A program made the position numbers and the translations under genes. A model generated the notes under the pieces. It was not told where the DNA came from. It did no database searches and saw only the letters and a list, made by a program, of their open reading frames with translations. DNA of 64,000 nucleotides from Pseudomonas sp. PSB18 (lineage in GTDB: Bacteria; Pseudomonadota; Gammaproteobacteria; Pseudomonadales; Pseudomonadaceae), in the NCBI RefSeq assembly GCF_014596565.1, contig NZ_NOIN01000012.1, positions 94,575-158,574 on the forward strand. Direction: 5' to 3'. Shown here one piece after another: positions 48,792-57,570 of the stretch; positions within the stretch are counted from its first letter, which is position 1; each line of letters opens with the position of its first letter.

Positions 48792-51700
48792 TCAGTCCCC
48801 AGGATCCGTATCGTTGTAATCGAAGTCGCATTGGTACCAGGGGTGATAGACATGCCAGGCTTCGTGTCCCTTGGCATTGATGACCTTGACCAGGCGTCCT
48901 GGCGGATCGTAGAACTGCTGGTCGTGATAACCATGCACGCGCAGCGAAGCGTCGTTGATGTAACGCCAGGCATCGGCGAAATAGGGCCGATAGACTCGCG
49001 TGATCAGCCCTTTGTTGTCGTACTCGACCCGTTCGCTCACGCGCCAGCGCTGTTCGGCCAGGTGCTGGAGCGGCTGCCCATTCTGCAACAGCAGCGCACT
49101 GTCTTTGGCCACCGCATAGGCTTGCCCGGCTTCCACCCGCTGTTTGCTTTGCAGGGCACGGCCGAATCCGTCGACGGCATTGACGGTGATGCGGATCTGT
49201 TGCAAGGGATCGTCCGGGTAACGATCGGCGTTCAACACGACGCTGTGGACCGGCTCGCGGGTCGCTGCCTGTATCAGCACCCGCAGGAGTTCCTCGGCGG
49301 CGCTGCGCTCGGTCAGTCGTGCCAGGCGCGTGCGCGCCGAGGCGCGGATGTGGCCGTCGGGCAGGAGGTAGCGTTCTTTGATCCACTCGTCGCGCTGTAT
49401 GGAAAGTACCAGGGAGAGATCGAGGGACCCCATCCAACTGAGCGCGTCGGTGCGCACGGCACTGGCGATCCGGCCCAGGGTGGCTTCCGGATGGTCGATG
49501 GCATGGCCGGGTGTCAGGTCTTCGGGCGGTTGGTAGCTGGCGACATCGTCGAAGCCTGCCGGAGCGCCGTTCTCGCTGCCATGGAAGGTCACGCCCAGTG
49601 GAGCGCCCGCCGGGCCATAGAGTGCTTGCTGGATATTGTCATTGGCATCGACGATCTTGCGTGGCAGCAACGCGTGGTAATCGTAATCGACCCGGGTCGT
49701 GCAGCCGTCCGGCAGAGTCACGGCGGTGGTCATCAAGTGATAGGCGTCGTGCTCGACGGTGGTCACCCCGTGGCTTTGGGTTTCCTGCAGGGTCGTCAGC
49801 TGGAAAAAGCCCTCGAGGGGTTCGTAGGTCGCAAATCCGACTTTCCTGGACCATAGGTTTTCGTGGTCGTCCTCATCCGGGTCGTCTGGCAGAAACAGTT
49901 TCATGGGCTCGAAGCCGATGCTTTCCAACTGCTCACGGATATCGAAGGGCGGTGGCAGCTCGTCGTAGGCTTGCAGCGCATGCTTGTCGAATTCGGCCAC
50001 CTCCAGCGGGCCGCGCAGGGCTTGGAAGGCAATGTCGTCGTGCTCGTCCAGCAGGTAGTTCTGTTCCTGAAGCGCGATCAATTGTCGGGCGGCCTCCCAT
50101 TGCGGGGAGTCCTGATGTTCGGTGAAGGTTTCATAGCTGACCTGCCCGGGGTTGAGCCCCAACGGCAGTTCCCCTTTCGGACGTTGCAACCCGTTGGCCC
50201 TGGAACGCCACGGCAGGCTCAGCCGCTGGCGCAGCCTGTCGTCATCGATCAGGTGCAAGTGCTCGGCGCGTTTCTCGACGAGGTGGAACACCTGCTGCTG
50301 GTCGTCATGGGCATCACGCCACCAGCCGTTCTCGTCGTCATTGTCGAAGGGCGGTGGGTCGAGGGCGGTGAGGCGCCGGGCGTAGTGGACGAGGAAACCG
50401 TGGATGAGCTGGCCGAACGGGTTCCACTTCAGGTTGAGGGCGTGCTGGATTTGCGGGTCGTCGATAAAGCCGTCGTATTGATAGGTGATCGTCTCCAGAT
50501 CCAGCACCAGCAGGCTCTTGTGATGGACATGGGGATGGCGCAGCAGGTAGCGCTGTTGGGTCACGGTGTAAGGCCCGGCCGCGCCGGCCGGCTCGGCGGG
50601 ATGGGTTTCGGTGCGCAACACATGGCCGCCCAGGGCGTAGGCCATCTCCCGCGCGGTGTCCGGGTCGGGGCTGATGATCTCGTTGGCCTCGTCGCTTTCA
50701 TGGAAGCGGGTCAGCAGCGTCGGGCCCAACGGCACCGCATCGGTGTCCCCTGCAAAACAATCCTTGAGGGGTTGATCGACGGTGCGACCGGTGTGGAACC
50801 AGGTCTTGACCAGCACCGGCGCGGTGAAGCCGGTTGGCGTCTCACCTTCGGTCACTTCGCTGTCGACCTGATACAGCCGGCCGAAGCCGCGGAACTCCCG
50901 GTAGTGGCTGTCATAGTCGCCTTCGAAGTAAGTGAAGCGTTGGGTCAGGCAACTACCGGTGATCTCGTCCAATTGTTGTTGCCGCGCCACCAACGGCAGG
51001 GCCAGGGGCAAGTAACAGGTCAGGGGTTCCCGACTGTCCATGCGTTGCTGTTTTTCATCCAGCCAGTACTGCGCACTGCTGCGATAAGTCAGGGAGCTGC
51101 TGCAGCCCATGTTGTTGTTCATGGCATTGAGCAGATAGGGGCGGGCCGCGACGAAGTCATAGCGCCAATGGCCGGGCTTCATGTCAGGCGTCAGGTGCGG
51201 CTTGCTCAGGATCAGACTGGCACAACCCAGGCCCTGCAGGTCGGCCAGGGTAACCTGGCACAGATTGTCGTACCGCACGCCTTCGGGCCATGGCACTTGC
51301 ACGGGCGTCTGTTCAAGACCATTGCCGCCGCGGTTGAGGTAGATCTCGAAGCACTCGCTCTGGAGGTAGATCAACGCCGGAGCCCCGGACCCGTCCAGGT
51401 CGGCGATGCGGACCCGGTCGGCATCGAACTGGCTGTAGCTGAAGGGCAGGGCGCTCATGACAAAGCCTTCGCCGAAACGCCCACGGCCCAGGTTCGGCCA
51501 GCACTTGATCTCGTTGCAGCGGATGCGGCACAGCTCGGTACTGTCGCTGCCCAGCAAATTGCCGAACATCACCAGCTCGTTGCGCAGGTCACTGAACAAA
51601 GGCAGGGTGCTGTCCGGTTCATGGGGCACTGTTACGCCAGGGGCAAATCCTTCCTCGCGGAGGTTGGCGTACAACCGCACACTCTTGGGCCCGATCATGG

Positions 51701-53243
51701 CCAGGGAGCGCAAACCGTCACCGTTCAGGTCGCCCAATTGCGCGGATGGGTGGAGTAACTCCATCGGGAAACGCTTGAAGTCGGTGAAGGTGGACCAGCT
51801 GCGGTCCGGGTTGAGGGTGTAGAAACCGCTCATGCCGGGCTGGACGATGAGCCAATTGAGGCGCCCCCTGCCCGTCAGGTCGGTCAGCACCTGCAACACC
51901 GTCGGGTTGTCGGCGGCGATCGGAATGTTCTCCAGGCGTGACCACGGGCCGTAGGCAATTTTGTCGTCGGCCTCGCCGCGTTCCGGTTCGCGGTAATACC
52001 AGCCATGGGTGTAGCGGCACAGGAAACCCGGAACACCCTCGCCGTACAAGTCGACGCAGTGGTAGCGCCTGCCGTCTTCAAGGGCGGGCATCGTCTGCAA
52101 TTCAGAGAACGGTTCAGGTGTCAGATTGAGCTCGAAACCGTTGTAGTGCAGTTCGACAGGAGGACGGTAATCGACGCGGCCCTCGGCGTCCCAGTCCTGA
52201 TAATGGGCTGCGGTCAGCAGGTTGTAGCCCAGCGCGGTGGCGCTGTATTCCAGCAGCAACCGCGCGACCAGCGCAGGTTCGGTGCCCGCTTCGGCGGGAA
52301 AATGGTGGAACATCAGTACCTGGTGGCACAGGCGCCGCGTGCCGACTTCGAAACCGTACCGGTAGGCATGGATCGGGTCGCTGCGCAATTGCCATGGCAC
52401 CCCTTTGGGGACGTACCAAACCGGTTTGCGCGCAAGGTCGAGGGCGCGCTGGCCATAGTCGAACAGCACATGGAAATGCCAGTGCCTGCTGGCCGGATCG
52501 ATCTCTTCGAAGCAGTAGAAGTCGTCGCTGGCCGTGGCGTTGCCGTAGCACACCCGCCGCAGGTAGCGCTGGGCGCGATAGTCATGGGGCCCGTCGAATG
52601 GACCGGGATCGGCTTCGTATTCATAAAAGATGTGCTCACCCGACGGGCCGAGCTCTTCGAGCAACAACCACTCGGCGATGCGGACGGGCGCTTGCGGATC
52701 GGTGTCGGCAACGGGGGCGGCGATGCGCGACGCTTCGCTGTTGCCATAGCAATACAGATGGCCGTTGCTGCCCTGGACCCGCCAGAACGGCGCCTGGCCA
52801 TCGTCGGGACTCCAGAGTTCATACACATCGAATGCACTTTCGATCCTGGGGTAATAGCGCACCACCGAACAGGCCCGGCTACCGGGCCCGGCCAATGTGC
52901 GAATGACCGGCATGCCTTCGTTGAATTCGGGCCAGCGCTCGACCCCGTCGGCATCGATCATCACATCGTCATCGGCATAGTGCGGGATACCTTCGCTGGT
53001 GCGGCGGGCGATGCTGGCGAGGGACAACTGCATGCCGATGCCGAAGGTGCCGTTGCCACTCTGGCTGTTGTAGTGCAGCGCCAGCGCCGGTGTCAGATGG
53101 CGGGCGCCGGAAAGCGGCAAGGGTAATTGGAAAGAGGCTGCCCCCCGCGTGCCAACGGGGCCGATCCGGCTGCCCATCGCGGCAATGGATGCACTGTTGG
53201 CGATGATGGGGGTCACAATCTGGAGGGGCGTTTGTTCTGCCAT
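48792..53243 (-). CDS. Insecticidal toxin-complex B subunit (TcdB/TcaC/SpvB-type)
   Basis: A 1483-residue protein of the size usual for TcB components. The N-terminal SpvB-like domain (about 1-330: GAASFQLPLPLSGARHLTPALALHYNSQSGNGTFGIGMQLSL) leads into a beta-propeller with VCBS/FG-GAP-like calcium repeats (LGDLNGDGLRSLAMIG, IADLDGSGAPALIYLQ, LADLQGLGCASLILS), then the TcdB middle domains (WFHTGR, LLRHPHVHHKSLL) and RHS-like strands at the C-terminal end (VNAVDGFGRALQSKQRVE, YHPWYQCDFDYNDTD). In known Tc toxins TcB and TcC form a hollow shell that holds the TcC toxic end and docks on the TcA pore. No TcA or TcC gene is in the window. No signal peptide is seen, as usual for Tc proteins. It is likely intact. 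Confidence 0.88.
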   Translation of the reverse strand: MAEQTPLQIVTPIIANSASIAAMGSRIGPVGTRGAASFQLPLPLSGARHLTPALALHYNSQSGNGTFGIGMQLSLASIARRTSEGIPHYADDDVMIDADGVERWPEFNEGMPVIRTLAGPGSRACSVVRYYPRIESAFDVYELWSPDDGQAPFWRVQGSNGHLYCYGNSEASRIAAPVADTDPQAPVRIAEWLLLEELGPSGEHIFYEYEADPGPFDGPHDYRAQRYLRRVCYGNATASDDFYCFEEIDPASRHWHFHVLFDYGQRALDLARKPVWYVPKGVPWQLRSDPIHAYRYGFEVGTRRLCHQVLMFHHFPAEAGTEPALVARLLLEYSATALGYNLLTAAHYQDWDAEGRVDYRPPVELHYNGFELNLTPEPFSELQTMPALEDGRRYHCVDLYGEGVPGFLCRYTHGWYYREPERGEADDKIAYGPWSRLENIPIAADNPTVLQVLTDLTGRGRLNWLIVQPGMSGFYTLNPDRSWSTFTDFKRFPMELLHPSAQLGDLNGDGLRSLAMIGPKSVRLYANLREEGFAPGVTVPHEPDSTLPLFSDLRNELVMFGNLLGSDSTELCRIRCNEIKCWPNLGRGRFGEGFVMSALPFSYSQFDADRVRIADLDGSGAPALIYLQSECFEIYLNRGGNGLEQTPVQVPWPEGVRYDNLCQVTLADLQGLGCASLILSKPHLTPDMKPGHWRYDFVAARPYLLNAMNNNMGCSSSLTYRSSAQYWLDEKQQRMDSREPLTCYLPLALPLVARQQQLDEITGSCLTQRFTYFEGDYDSHYREFRGFGRLYQVDSEVTEGETPTGFTAPVLVKTWFHTGRTVDQPLKDCFAGDTDAVPLGPTLLTRFHESDEANEIISPDPDTAREMAYALGGHVLRTETHPAEPAGAAGPYTVTQQRYLLRHPHVHHKSLLVLDLETITYQYDGFIDDPQIQHALNLKWNPFGQLIHGFLVHYARRLTALDPPPFDNDDENGWWRDAHDDQQQVFHLVEKRAEHLHLIDDDRLRQRLSLPWRSRANGLQRPKGELPLGLNPGQVSYETFTEHQDSPQWEAARQLIALQEQNYLLDEHDDIAFQALRGPLEVAEFDKHALQAYDELPPPFDIREQLESIGFEPMKLFLPDDPDEDDHENLWSRKVGFATYEPLEGFFQLTTLQETQSHGVTTVEHDAYHLMTTAVTLPDGCTTRVDYDYHALLPRKIVDANDNIQQALYGPAGAPLGVTFHGSENGAPAGFDDVASYQPPEDLTPGHAIDHPEATLGRIASAVRTDALSWMGSLDLSLVLSIQRDEWIKERYLLPDGHIRASARTRLARLTERSAAEELLRVLIQAATREPVHSVVLNADRYPDDPLQQIRITVNAVDGFGRALQSKQRVEAGQAYAVAKDSALLLQNGQPLQHLAEQRWRVSERVEYDNKGLITRVYRPYFADAWRYINDASLRVHGYHDQQFYDPPGRLVKVINAKGHEAWHVYHPWYQCDFDYNDTDPGD

Positions 53244-53382
53244 CGGGGGATCTTCTCGTTAGGCAATGTCAGGGAGTACCCGGGTGAACACGAGGATGCC
53301 AAGAGATGAACGATGGGTAACCTGTCAGATCCGACAGGTGCGTAGGTAGGCCGATAAGTGGTAGGCGCTCCCGCACAAAACA

Positions 53383-53418
53383 AAAAAAGGCCGGTGGGCT
53401 TGTCGCCCACCGGCCTTT
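53383..53418 (-). terminator. Intrinsic terminator of the fumarase gene
   Basis: A strong GC stem (ggccggtgggc / gcccaccggcc) with an A-run on the plus-strand left side, giving a T-tract for minus-strand transcripts. It lies 20 bases after the fumarase stop. Confidence 0.85.
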
Positions 53419-53438
53419 CTACGGTACGAAAGTGCGCG

Positions 53439-54962
53439 TTACTGCACTTCTACCGCCAGGCTGTCACTGATCTTCTTCTGCCAGATGGCCGGGCCGGTGA
53501 TGTGCACCGACTCGCCCTGGCTGTCGACCGCAACGGTCACCGGCATGTCCTTGACCTCGAACTCGTAGATCGCTTCCATGCCCAGTTCGGCGAATGCCAG
53601 GACCTTGGATTTGCGAATCGCCTGAGCCACCAGGTACGCGGCGCCGCCAACGGCCATCAGGTAGACGGCCTTGTTGTCCTTGATCGCTTCGATAGCGGTC
53701 GGGCCGCGCTCGGATTTGCCGATCATGCCCAGCAGGCCGGTCTGTTCGAGGATCTGGCGGGTGAACTTGTCCATCCGCGTGGCGGTGGTCGGACCGGCCG
53801 GGCCAACCACTTCGTCGCCTACCGGGTCGACCGGGCCGACGTAATAGATGAAGCGGCCCTTGAGGTCCACCGGCAGGGTTTCACCCTTGTTCAGCATCTC
53901 GACCATGCGCTTGTGCGCCGCGTCGCGACCGGTGAGCATCTTGCCGTTGAGCAGTACGGTTTCGCCCGGCTTCCAGCTCTGCACTTCTTCCGGGGTCAGG
54001 GTGTCGAGGTTCACGCGACGAGCCGACGGACCGGCTTCCCAGACGATTTCCGGGTAGGCGTCCAGTGGTGGCGCTTCCAGCTCTGCCGGGCCTGTGCCGT
54101 CCAGTACGAAGTGGGCGTGACGGGTGGCGGCGCAGTTGGGGATCATGCACACCGGCAGGGAAGCGGCGTGGGTCGGGTAATCCATGATCTTCACGTCGAG
54201 CACGGTGGTCAGGCCACCCAGGCCCTGGGCACCGATGCCCAGTTGGTTGACCTTCTCGAACAACTCCAGGCGCATCTCTTCGATACGGTTCTGCGGGCCG
54301 CGGGCCTTGAGTTCGTGAATGTCGATGGATTCCATCAACACTTCTTTGGCCATGACCGCGGCTTTCTCGGCGGTGCCGCCGATGCCGATGCCGAGCATGC
54401 CCGGTGGGCACCAGCCGGCGCCCATGGTCGGAACGGTCTTGAGCACCCAGTCGACGATGGAGTCGGACGGGTTGAGCATGGCCATCTTCGACTTGTTCTC
54501 GGAGCCGCCGCCTTTGGCTGCCACGTCCACTTCCACGGTGTTGCCCGGGACGATGGAGTAGTGGATGACCGCGGGGGTGTTGTCCTTGGTGTTTTTGCGC
54601 GCACCGGCCGGGTCGGCAAGGATGGAAGCGCGCAGGACGTTTTCCGGCAGGTTGTAGGCGCGACGCACACCCTCGTTGATCATGTCGTCCAGGCTCATGG
54701 TCGCGCCGTCCCAGCGCACGTCCATGCCCACCCGCACGAACACGGTGACGATGCCGGTGTCCTGGCAGATCGGCCGATGGCCGGTGGCGCACATGCGCGA
54801 GTTGATCAGGATCTGCGCCATGGAGTCACGGGCCGCTGGCGATTCTTCGCGCAGGTAGGCTTCGTGCATCGCCTGGATGAAGTCCACGGGGTGGTAGTAG
54901 GAAATGAACTGCAGGGCGTCGGCAACGCTCTGAATCAGGTCGTCTTGCTTGATCACGGTCAT
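53439..54962 (-). CDS. Class I fumarate hydratase (4Fe-4S)
   Basis: A 507-residue cytosolic TCA-cycle enzyme interconverting fumarate and malate. It is of the fused class I type (alpha and beta parts in one chain): N-terminal domain with RPICQDTG, GAGWCPPGMLGIGIGGTAEKA and MIPNCAATRH carrying the three cluster cysteines, and a C-terminal domain with GDEVVGPAGPTTATRMDKFT and MAVGGAAYLVAQAI. Such fumarases are oxygen-labile and iron-dependent. GAGGAG precedes the ATG. It is monocistronic with its own terminator. Confidence 0.95.
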   Translation of the reverse strand: MTVIKQDDLIQSVADALQFISYYHPVDFIQAMHEAYLREESPAARDSMAQILINSRMCATGHRPICQDTGIVTVFVRVGMDVRWDGATMSLDDMINEGVRRAYNLPENVLRASILADPAGARKNTKDNTPAVIHYSIVPGNTVEVDVAAKGGGSENKSKMAMLNPSDSIVDWVLKTVPTMGAGWCPPGMLGIGIGGTAEKAAVMAKEVLMESIDIHELKARGPQNRIEEMRLELFEKVNQLGIGAQGLGGLTTVLDVKIMDYPTHAASLPVCMIPNCAATRHAHFVLDGTGPAELEAPPLDAYPEIVWEAGPSARRVNLDTLTPEEVQSWKPGETVLLNGKMLTGRDAAHKRMVEMLNKGETLPVDLKGRFIYYVGPVDPVGDEVVGPAGPTTATRMDKFTRQILEQTGLLGMIGKSERGPTAIEAIKDNKAVYLMAVGGAAYLVAQAIRKSKVLAFAELGMEAIYEFEVKDMPVTVAVDSQGESVHITGPAIWQKKISDSLAVEVQ

Positions 54963-55108
54963 GAGTCGCGCTCCTCTCTAAGACGGGAACATTCAATAAG
55001 GTACCGCTCGTTTGGGTGCATCGGTCGACGGGCGGCACCTCTTAAGACACGCCGGGCATGCTGGCGCGACGCTAAAAAGGCGCGGCAGTATATCGCAGGC
55101 GGACACCC

Positions 55109-55156
55109 TGTGGGAGCGAGCTGCCTTGTGGCGAGGGGATAAATCCCCTCGCCACA
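55109..55156. repeat. Composite REP: family B fragment joined to a compact family A palindrome
   Basis: A truncated family B head (tgtgggagcgagct, 55109-55122) runs straight into the 30-base family A palindrome (tgtggcgaggggat and complement, 55127-55156), a chimera of two REP families. Confidence 0.75.
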
Positions 55157-55261
55157 GATAAATCCCTCAGCAAATGGGTGTGCGTCGAGCAAGAAACCTC
55201 TGCGTCAATATGGGCCATTGCTTTGACGCCATTTTTCTGCTCCAGAATTGAATGGTCATTT

Positions 55262-55305
55262 GTCCTACACGCCACTAAAGTGGCGTCTGGCCTGTAGCGT
55301 AGGAC
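55262..55305 (+). promoter_or_regulatory. Nested stem structure in the leader of the GGDEF gene
   Basis: Outer stem gtcctac (55262-55268) / gtaggac (55299-55305) encloses a perfect inner palindrome acgccact-aa-agtggcgt (55269-55286). It ends 23 bases before the likely start codon, which has no clear Shine-Dalgarno sequence. Confidence 0.5.
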
Positions 55306-55328
55306 GCCTCCTGTCAGTTTCCTTTCCC

Positions 55329-56450
55329 ATGGTGAGTCAACGATTGACCCATAACGCCATTCAACGTCTCCTGCTCAAACGCTTCGCCCTGGCGGCCGCG
55401 ACTTACGCGCTGGCGCTGGTGTTGCTGTGGCTGGCATTTTTCAGTGGGCATTACCTCGACTCGTTACGCGGCGTCATCATCGGCAGCGCCCTGGTGGTGC
55501 TGTGCCAGGGTGCGCTGTTCGCAGTGTTTATCAGTGGTCGCAACCTGCGGTTCGCCGACCCCAGCCTCACCGAAGTGCAAGTACTGATCGGCCTGGGTTG
55601 GCAGACCTGGATGATGGGGCACCTGGACCAGGCCCGGGGCCTGTTCCTGGTGTTCTATGTACTGATCCTGCTGTTCGGGCTGTTTCACCTGTCCCGCCGG
55701 GCTTTTGTGCGTTGCGCGTCGCTGGTGTTCTTCAGTTTCACCGGGATCGTCCTCTGGGACGCCTGGTTCTTCCGGCTTTCCGACCCCACGCTGGCCGGTT
55801 TGCAAGTGTGCGTGCTGTTTATCGTGCTGGTGTGGCTGGTGTTGTACGCCCGCTATGTCCAGACGTCGCGCCAGCGCATGCGTCAGCGGCGATTTGCCTT
55901 GCAGGCGCACCAGGACACCTTGCGTGGCATGATGCGCCAGCTCGAAGACCTGGTGGCCACCGATGAACTGACCGGCCTGTTCAATCGCCGGCATTTCCTG
56001 CGCCTGGCGTCCCGTGAACTCAACACGCTCAAGCCGGACATGGCCCATGGCCTGGCCTTGATCGATCTTGACCATTTCAAGCGCATCAACGACCTGCACG
56101 GCCACGCTGCCGGCGACCAGGTGCTCCAGGCCTTCGCCAGCGTCGCCACGGCCTGCCTGCGCGAAGGCGACGTGTTGGCGCGTTATGGCGGCGAAGAGTT
56201 CGTCATGCTCCTGCCCGCCTGCGACCCCGCGCGCCTGACGGCTTGTTGCGAGCGGCTGCGCCTGGCGTTTGCCGCCGTCGAGTTGACCGGTTTGCGGGTA
56301 GGGGCTCTCAGCCTGTCGGCGGGCATGACGCTGTTGGAAATGGACGATGACCTGGACAACGCATTACAACGCGCCGACCAGGCCTTGTACCGGGCCAAGC
56401 GAGACGGTCGTAATCGGTGTGCCGCCGCCTGGGAGAATGTCGATGCCTGA
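55329..56450 (+). CDS. Membrane diguanylate cyclase (GGDEF/GGEEF)
   Basis: A 373-residue inner-membrane protein with about six helices (residues 20-190; for example AAATYALALVLLWLAFFSGHYL and VCVLFIVLVWLVLYARYV), a coiled coil and a C-terminal GGDEF domain. The active-site motif is GGEEF (RYGGEEFVMLL), with TDELTGLFNRRHF, IDLDHFKRINDLHGH and a QALYRAKRDGRN end, so it should make c-di-GMP from two GTP. The membrane part resembles the small integral sensors of many Pseudomonas cyclases; the ligand is unknown. The start ATG 55329 lacks a good ribosome binding site (GTG 55332 is an alternative). Its stop overlaps the ferredoxin-reductase start by eight bases, suggesting coupled synthesis. Confidence 0.87.
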   Translation: MVSQRLTHNAIQRLLLKRFALAAATYALALVLLWLAFFSGHYLDSLRGVIIGSALVVLCQGALFAVFISGRNLRFADPSLTEVQVLIGLGWQTWMMGHLDQARGLFLVFYVLILLFGLFHLSRRAFVRCASLVFFSFTGIVLWDAWFFRLSDPTLAGLQVCVLFIVLVWLVLYARYVQTSRQRMRQRRFALQAHQDTLRGMMRQLEDLVATDELTGLFNRRHFLRLASRELNTLKPDMAHGLALIDLDHFKRINDLHGHAAGDQVLQAFASVATACLREGDVLARYGGEEFVMLLPACDPARLTACCERLRLAFAAVELTGLRVGALSLSAGMTLLEMDDDLDNALQRADQALYRAKRDGRNRCAAAWENVDA

Positions 56451-57390
56451 ACTGACGGTCGCCGGCCGGCAATGGACGGTCGCGCCCGGCAGTAACCTGC
56501 TGGACGCGTTGAATCAGTCCGGGGTGCCGGTGCCCTACAGTTGCCGCGCCGGCAGTTGCCATGCCTGCCTGGTGCAATGCATCGGCGGCGATGTGCGCGA
56601 TGCTCGACCTGATGCCTTGAGCCCGACGCAGCGCGATCAGGGCTGGCGGCTGGCCTGCCAATGCCAGGTAGTCGAGGATGTGCAGATCCACACGTTCGAT
56701 CCGCAACGTGACGGTCAGGCGGCCCAGGTCGTGGCGGCGGACTGGTTGGGGCCCGATGTGCTGCGTTTGCGCGTCACCCCTGAACGGAGGCTGCGCTACC
56801 AGGCCGGGCAACACCTGGTGCTGTGGCTCGGCGACGTCGCCCGGCCCTATTCCCTGGCGAGCCTGCCGGAGGAAGACCGCTTCCTGGAGTTTCACCTCGA
56901 CTGCCGCCAGCCCGGGCAGTTTATCGACCGGGCTCGTTCCCTGAGCGTGGGGGATCCCATCCGCCTGGGTGAATTGCGTGGCGGTGCGCTGCACTACGAT
57001 CCCGCCTGGCACGACAAACCGCTGTGGCTGCTGGCCGCTGGTACCGGGTTGGGACCGTTGTTCGGCATCCTGCGCGAAGCCCTGCGCCAGCAACATCGAG
57101 GGCCGATTCATCTTGTGCATGTCGCCCATGACGCCAGCGGACATTACCTGGGCAAACCCCTGGCGGCGCTGGCCGCCAAGTACCCGCAACTCAGCGTCCA
57201 ACTGCTGACCTCGGTCGAGGCGCCTTCAGCGCTGGCGCAACTGCGGCTGGCCTCCCGACAAACCCAGGCCCTGGCCTGCGGCCACCCCGAGCGGGTCGAA
57301 GCCTTCGCCAAACGCCTCTACCTGGCCGGTTTGCCGCGTAATCAGTTGCTGGCGGATGTCTTCCTTACCCGTGAGGGCGGCGCAGGCTGA
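56443..57390 (+). CDS. 2Fe-2S ferredoxin-FAD/NAD(P)H oxidoreductase
   Basis: A 315-residue flavoprotein from ATG 56443 with GGGAG upstream. The N-terminal plant-type ferredoxin domain (about 1-85) has the cluster ligands in CRAGSCHACLV plus a later Cys in LACQCQV. The reductase part has the FAD motif RPYSLAS and the NAD(P)H-binding LWLLAAGTGLGPLFGILREAL, and ends with the VFLTREG tail. It resembles the reductase components of oxygenases and the CDP-6-deoxyglucose-3-dehydrase-type reductases, which feed electrons to a partner; no partner oxygenase is adjacent. Its overlap with the cyclase gene is unusual. A REPIN and a bidirectional terminator follow. Confidence 0.85.
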   Translation: MPELTVAGRQWTVAPGSNLLDALNQSGVPVPYSCRAGSCHACLVQCIGGDVRDARPDALSPTQRDQGWRLACQCQVVEDVQIHTFDPQRDGQAAQVVAADWLGPDVLRLRVTPERRLRYQAGQHLVLWLGDVARPYSLASLPEEDRFLEFHLDCRQPGQFIDRARSLSVGDPIRLGELRGGALHYDPAWHDKPLWLLAAGTGLGPLFGILREALRQQHRGPIHLVHVAHDASGHYLGKPLAALAAKYPQLSVQLLTSVEAPSALAQLRLASRQTQALACGHPERVEAFAKRLYLAGLPRNQLLADVFLTREGGAG

Positions 57391-57395
57391 GCCTC

Positions 57396-57496
57396 CGCCA
57401 TCGCGAGCAGGCTCGCTCCCACAGTGGATCAGCGGTGCACACAGCATTTACAGACACCACCAGCCCCCTGTGGGAGCGAGCCTGCTCGCGATGGCG
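57396..57496. repeat. REPIN, family B, outward orientation
   Basis: cgccatcgcgagcaggctcg and gcctgctcgcgatggcg ends around inner heads, beginning six bases after the reductase stop. Confidence 0.85.
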
Positions 57497-57520
57497 TCCG
57501 CCCAGGCAAAGCAAAAAACA

Positions 57521-57552
57521 AAAAGCCCCGCCATTCACATGGCGGGGCTTTT
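57521..57552. terminator. Bidirectional intrinsic terminator between the reductase and pyruvate kinase genes
   Basis: aaaagccccgcc / ggcggggctttt stem with A and T runs on both sides. It serves pyruvate kinase (minus strand, stop at 57571) and can also stop plus-strand transcripts. Confidence 0.9.
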
Positions 57553-57570
57553 GTCTTTCAGCGGGGGCAC

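Larger units (their letters stand above)
54963..55328. other. Intergenic region between fumarase and the GGDEF gene
   Basis: 366 bases between divergent genes. It contains a composite REP (55109-55156) and a two-part stem structure (55262-55305) just before the GGDEF gene. No ORF or tRNA is seen. The fumarase promoter should lie within 54965-55100 but is not obvious. Confidence 0.5.

Noticed and set aside
49863..51758. 631-codon plus-strand open frame inside the TcB gene
   Set aside because: It is antisense to a continuous 1483-codon gene with recognisable Tc domains. Its composition (Val, Gln, His, Gly-rich) is typical of shadow frames.
53358..55142. 594-codon plus-strand open frame over fumarase
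   Set aside because: It is antisense to class I fumarase and runs through its terminator; no family resemblance.
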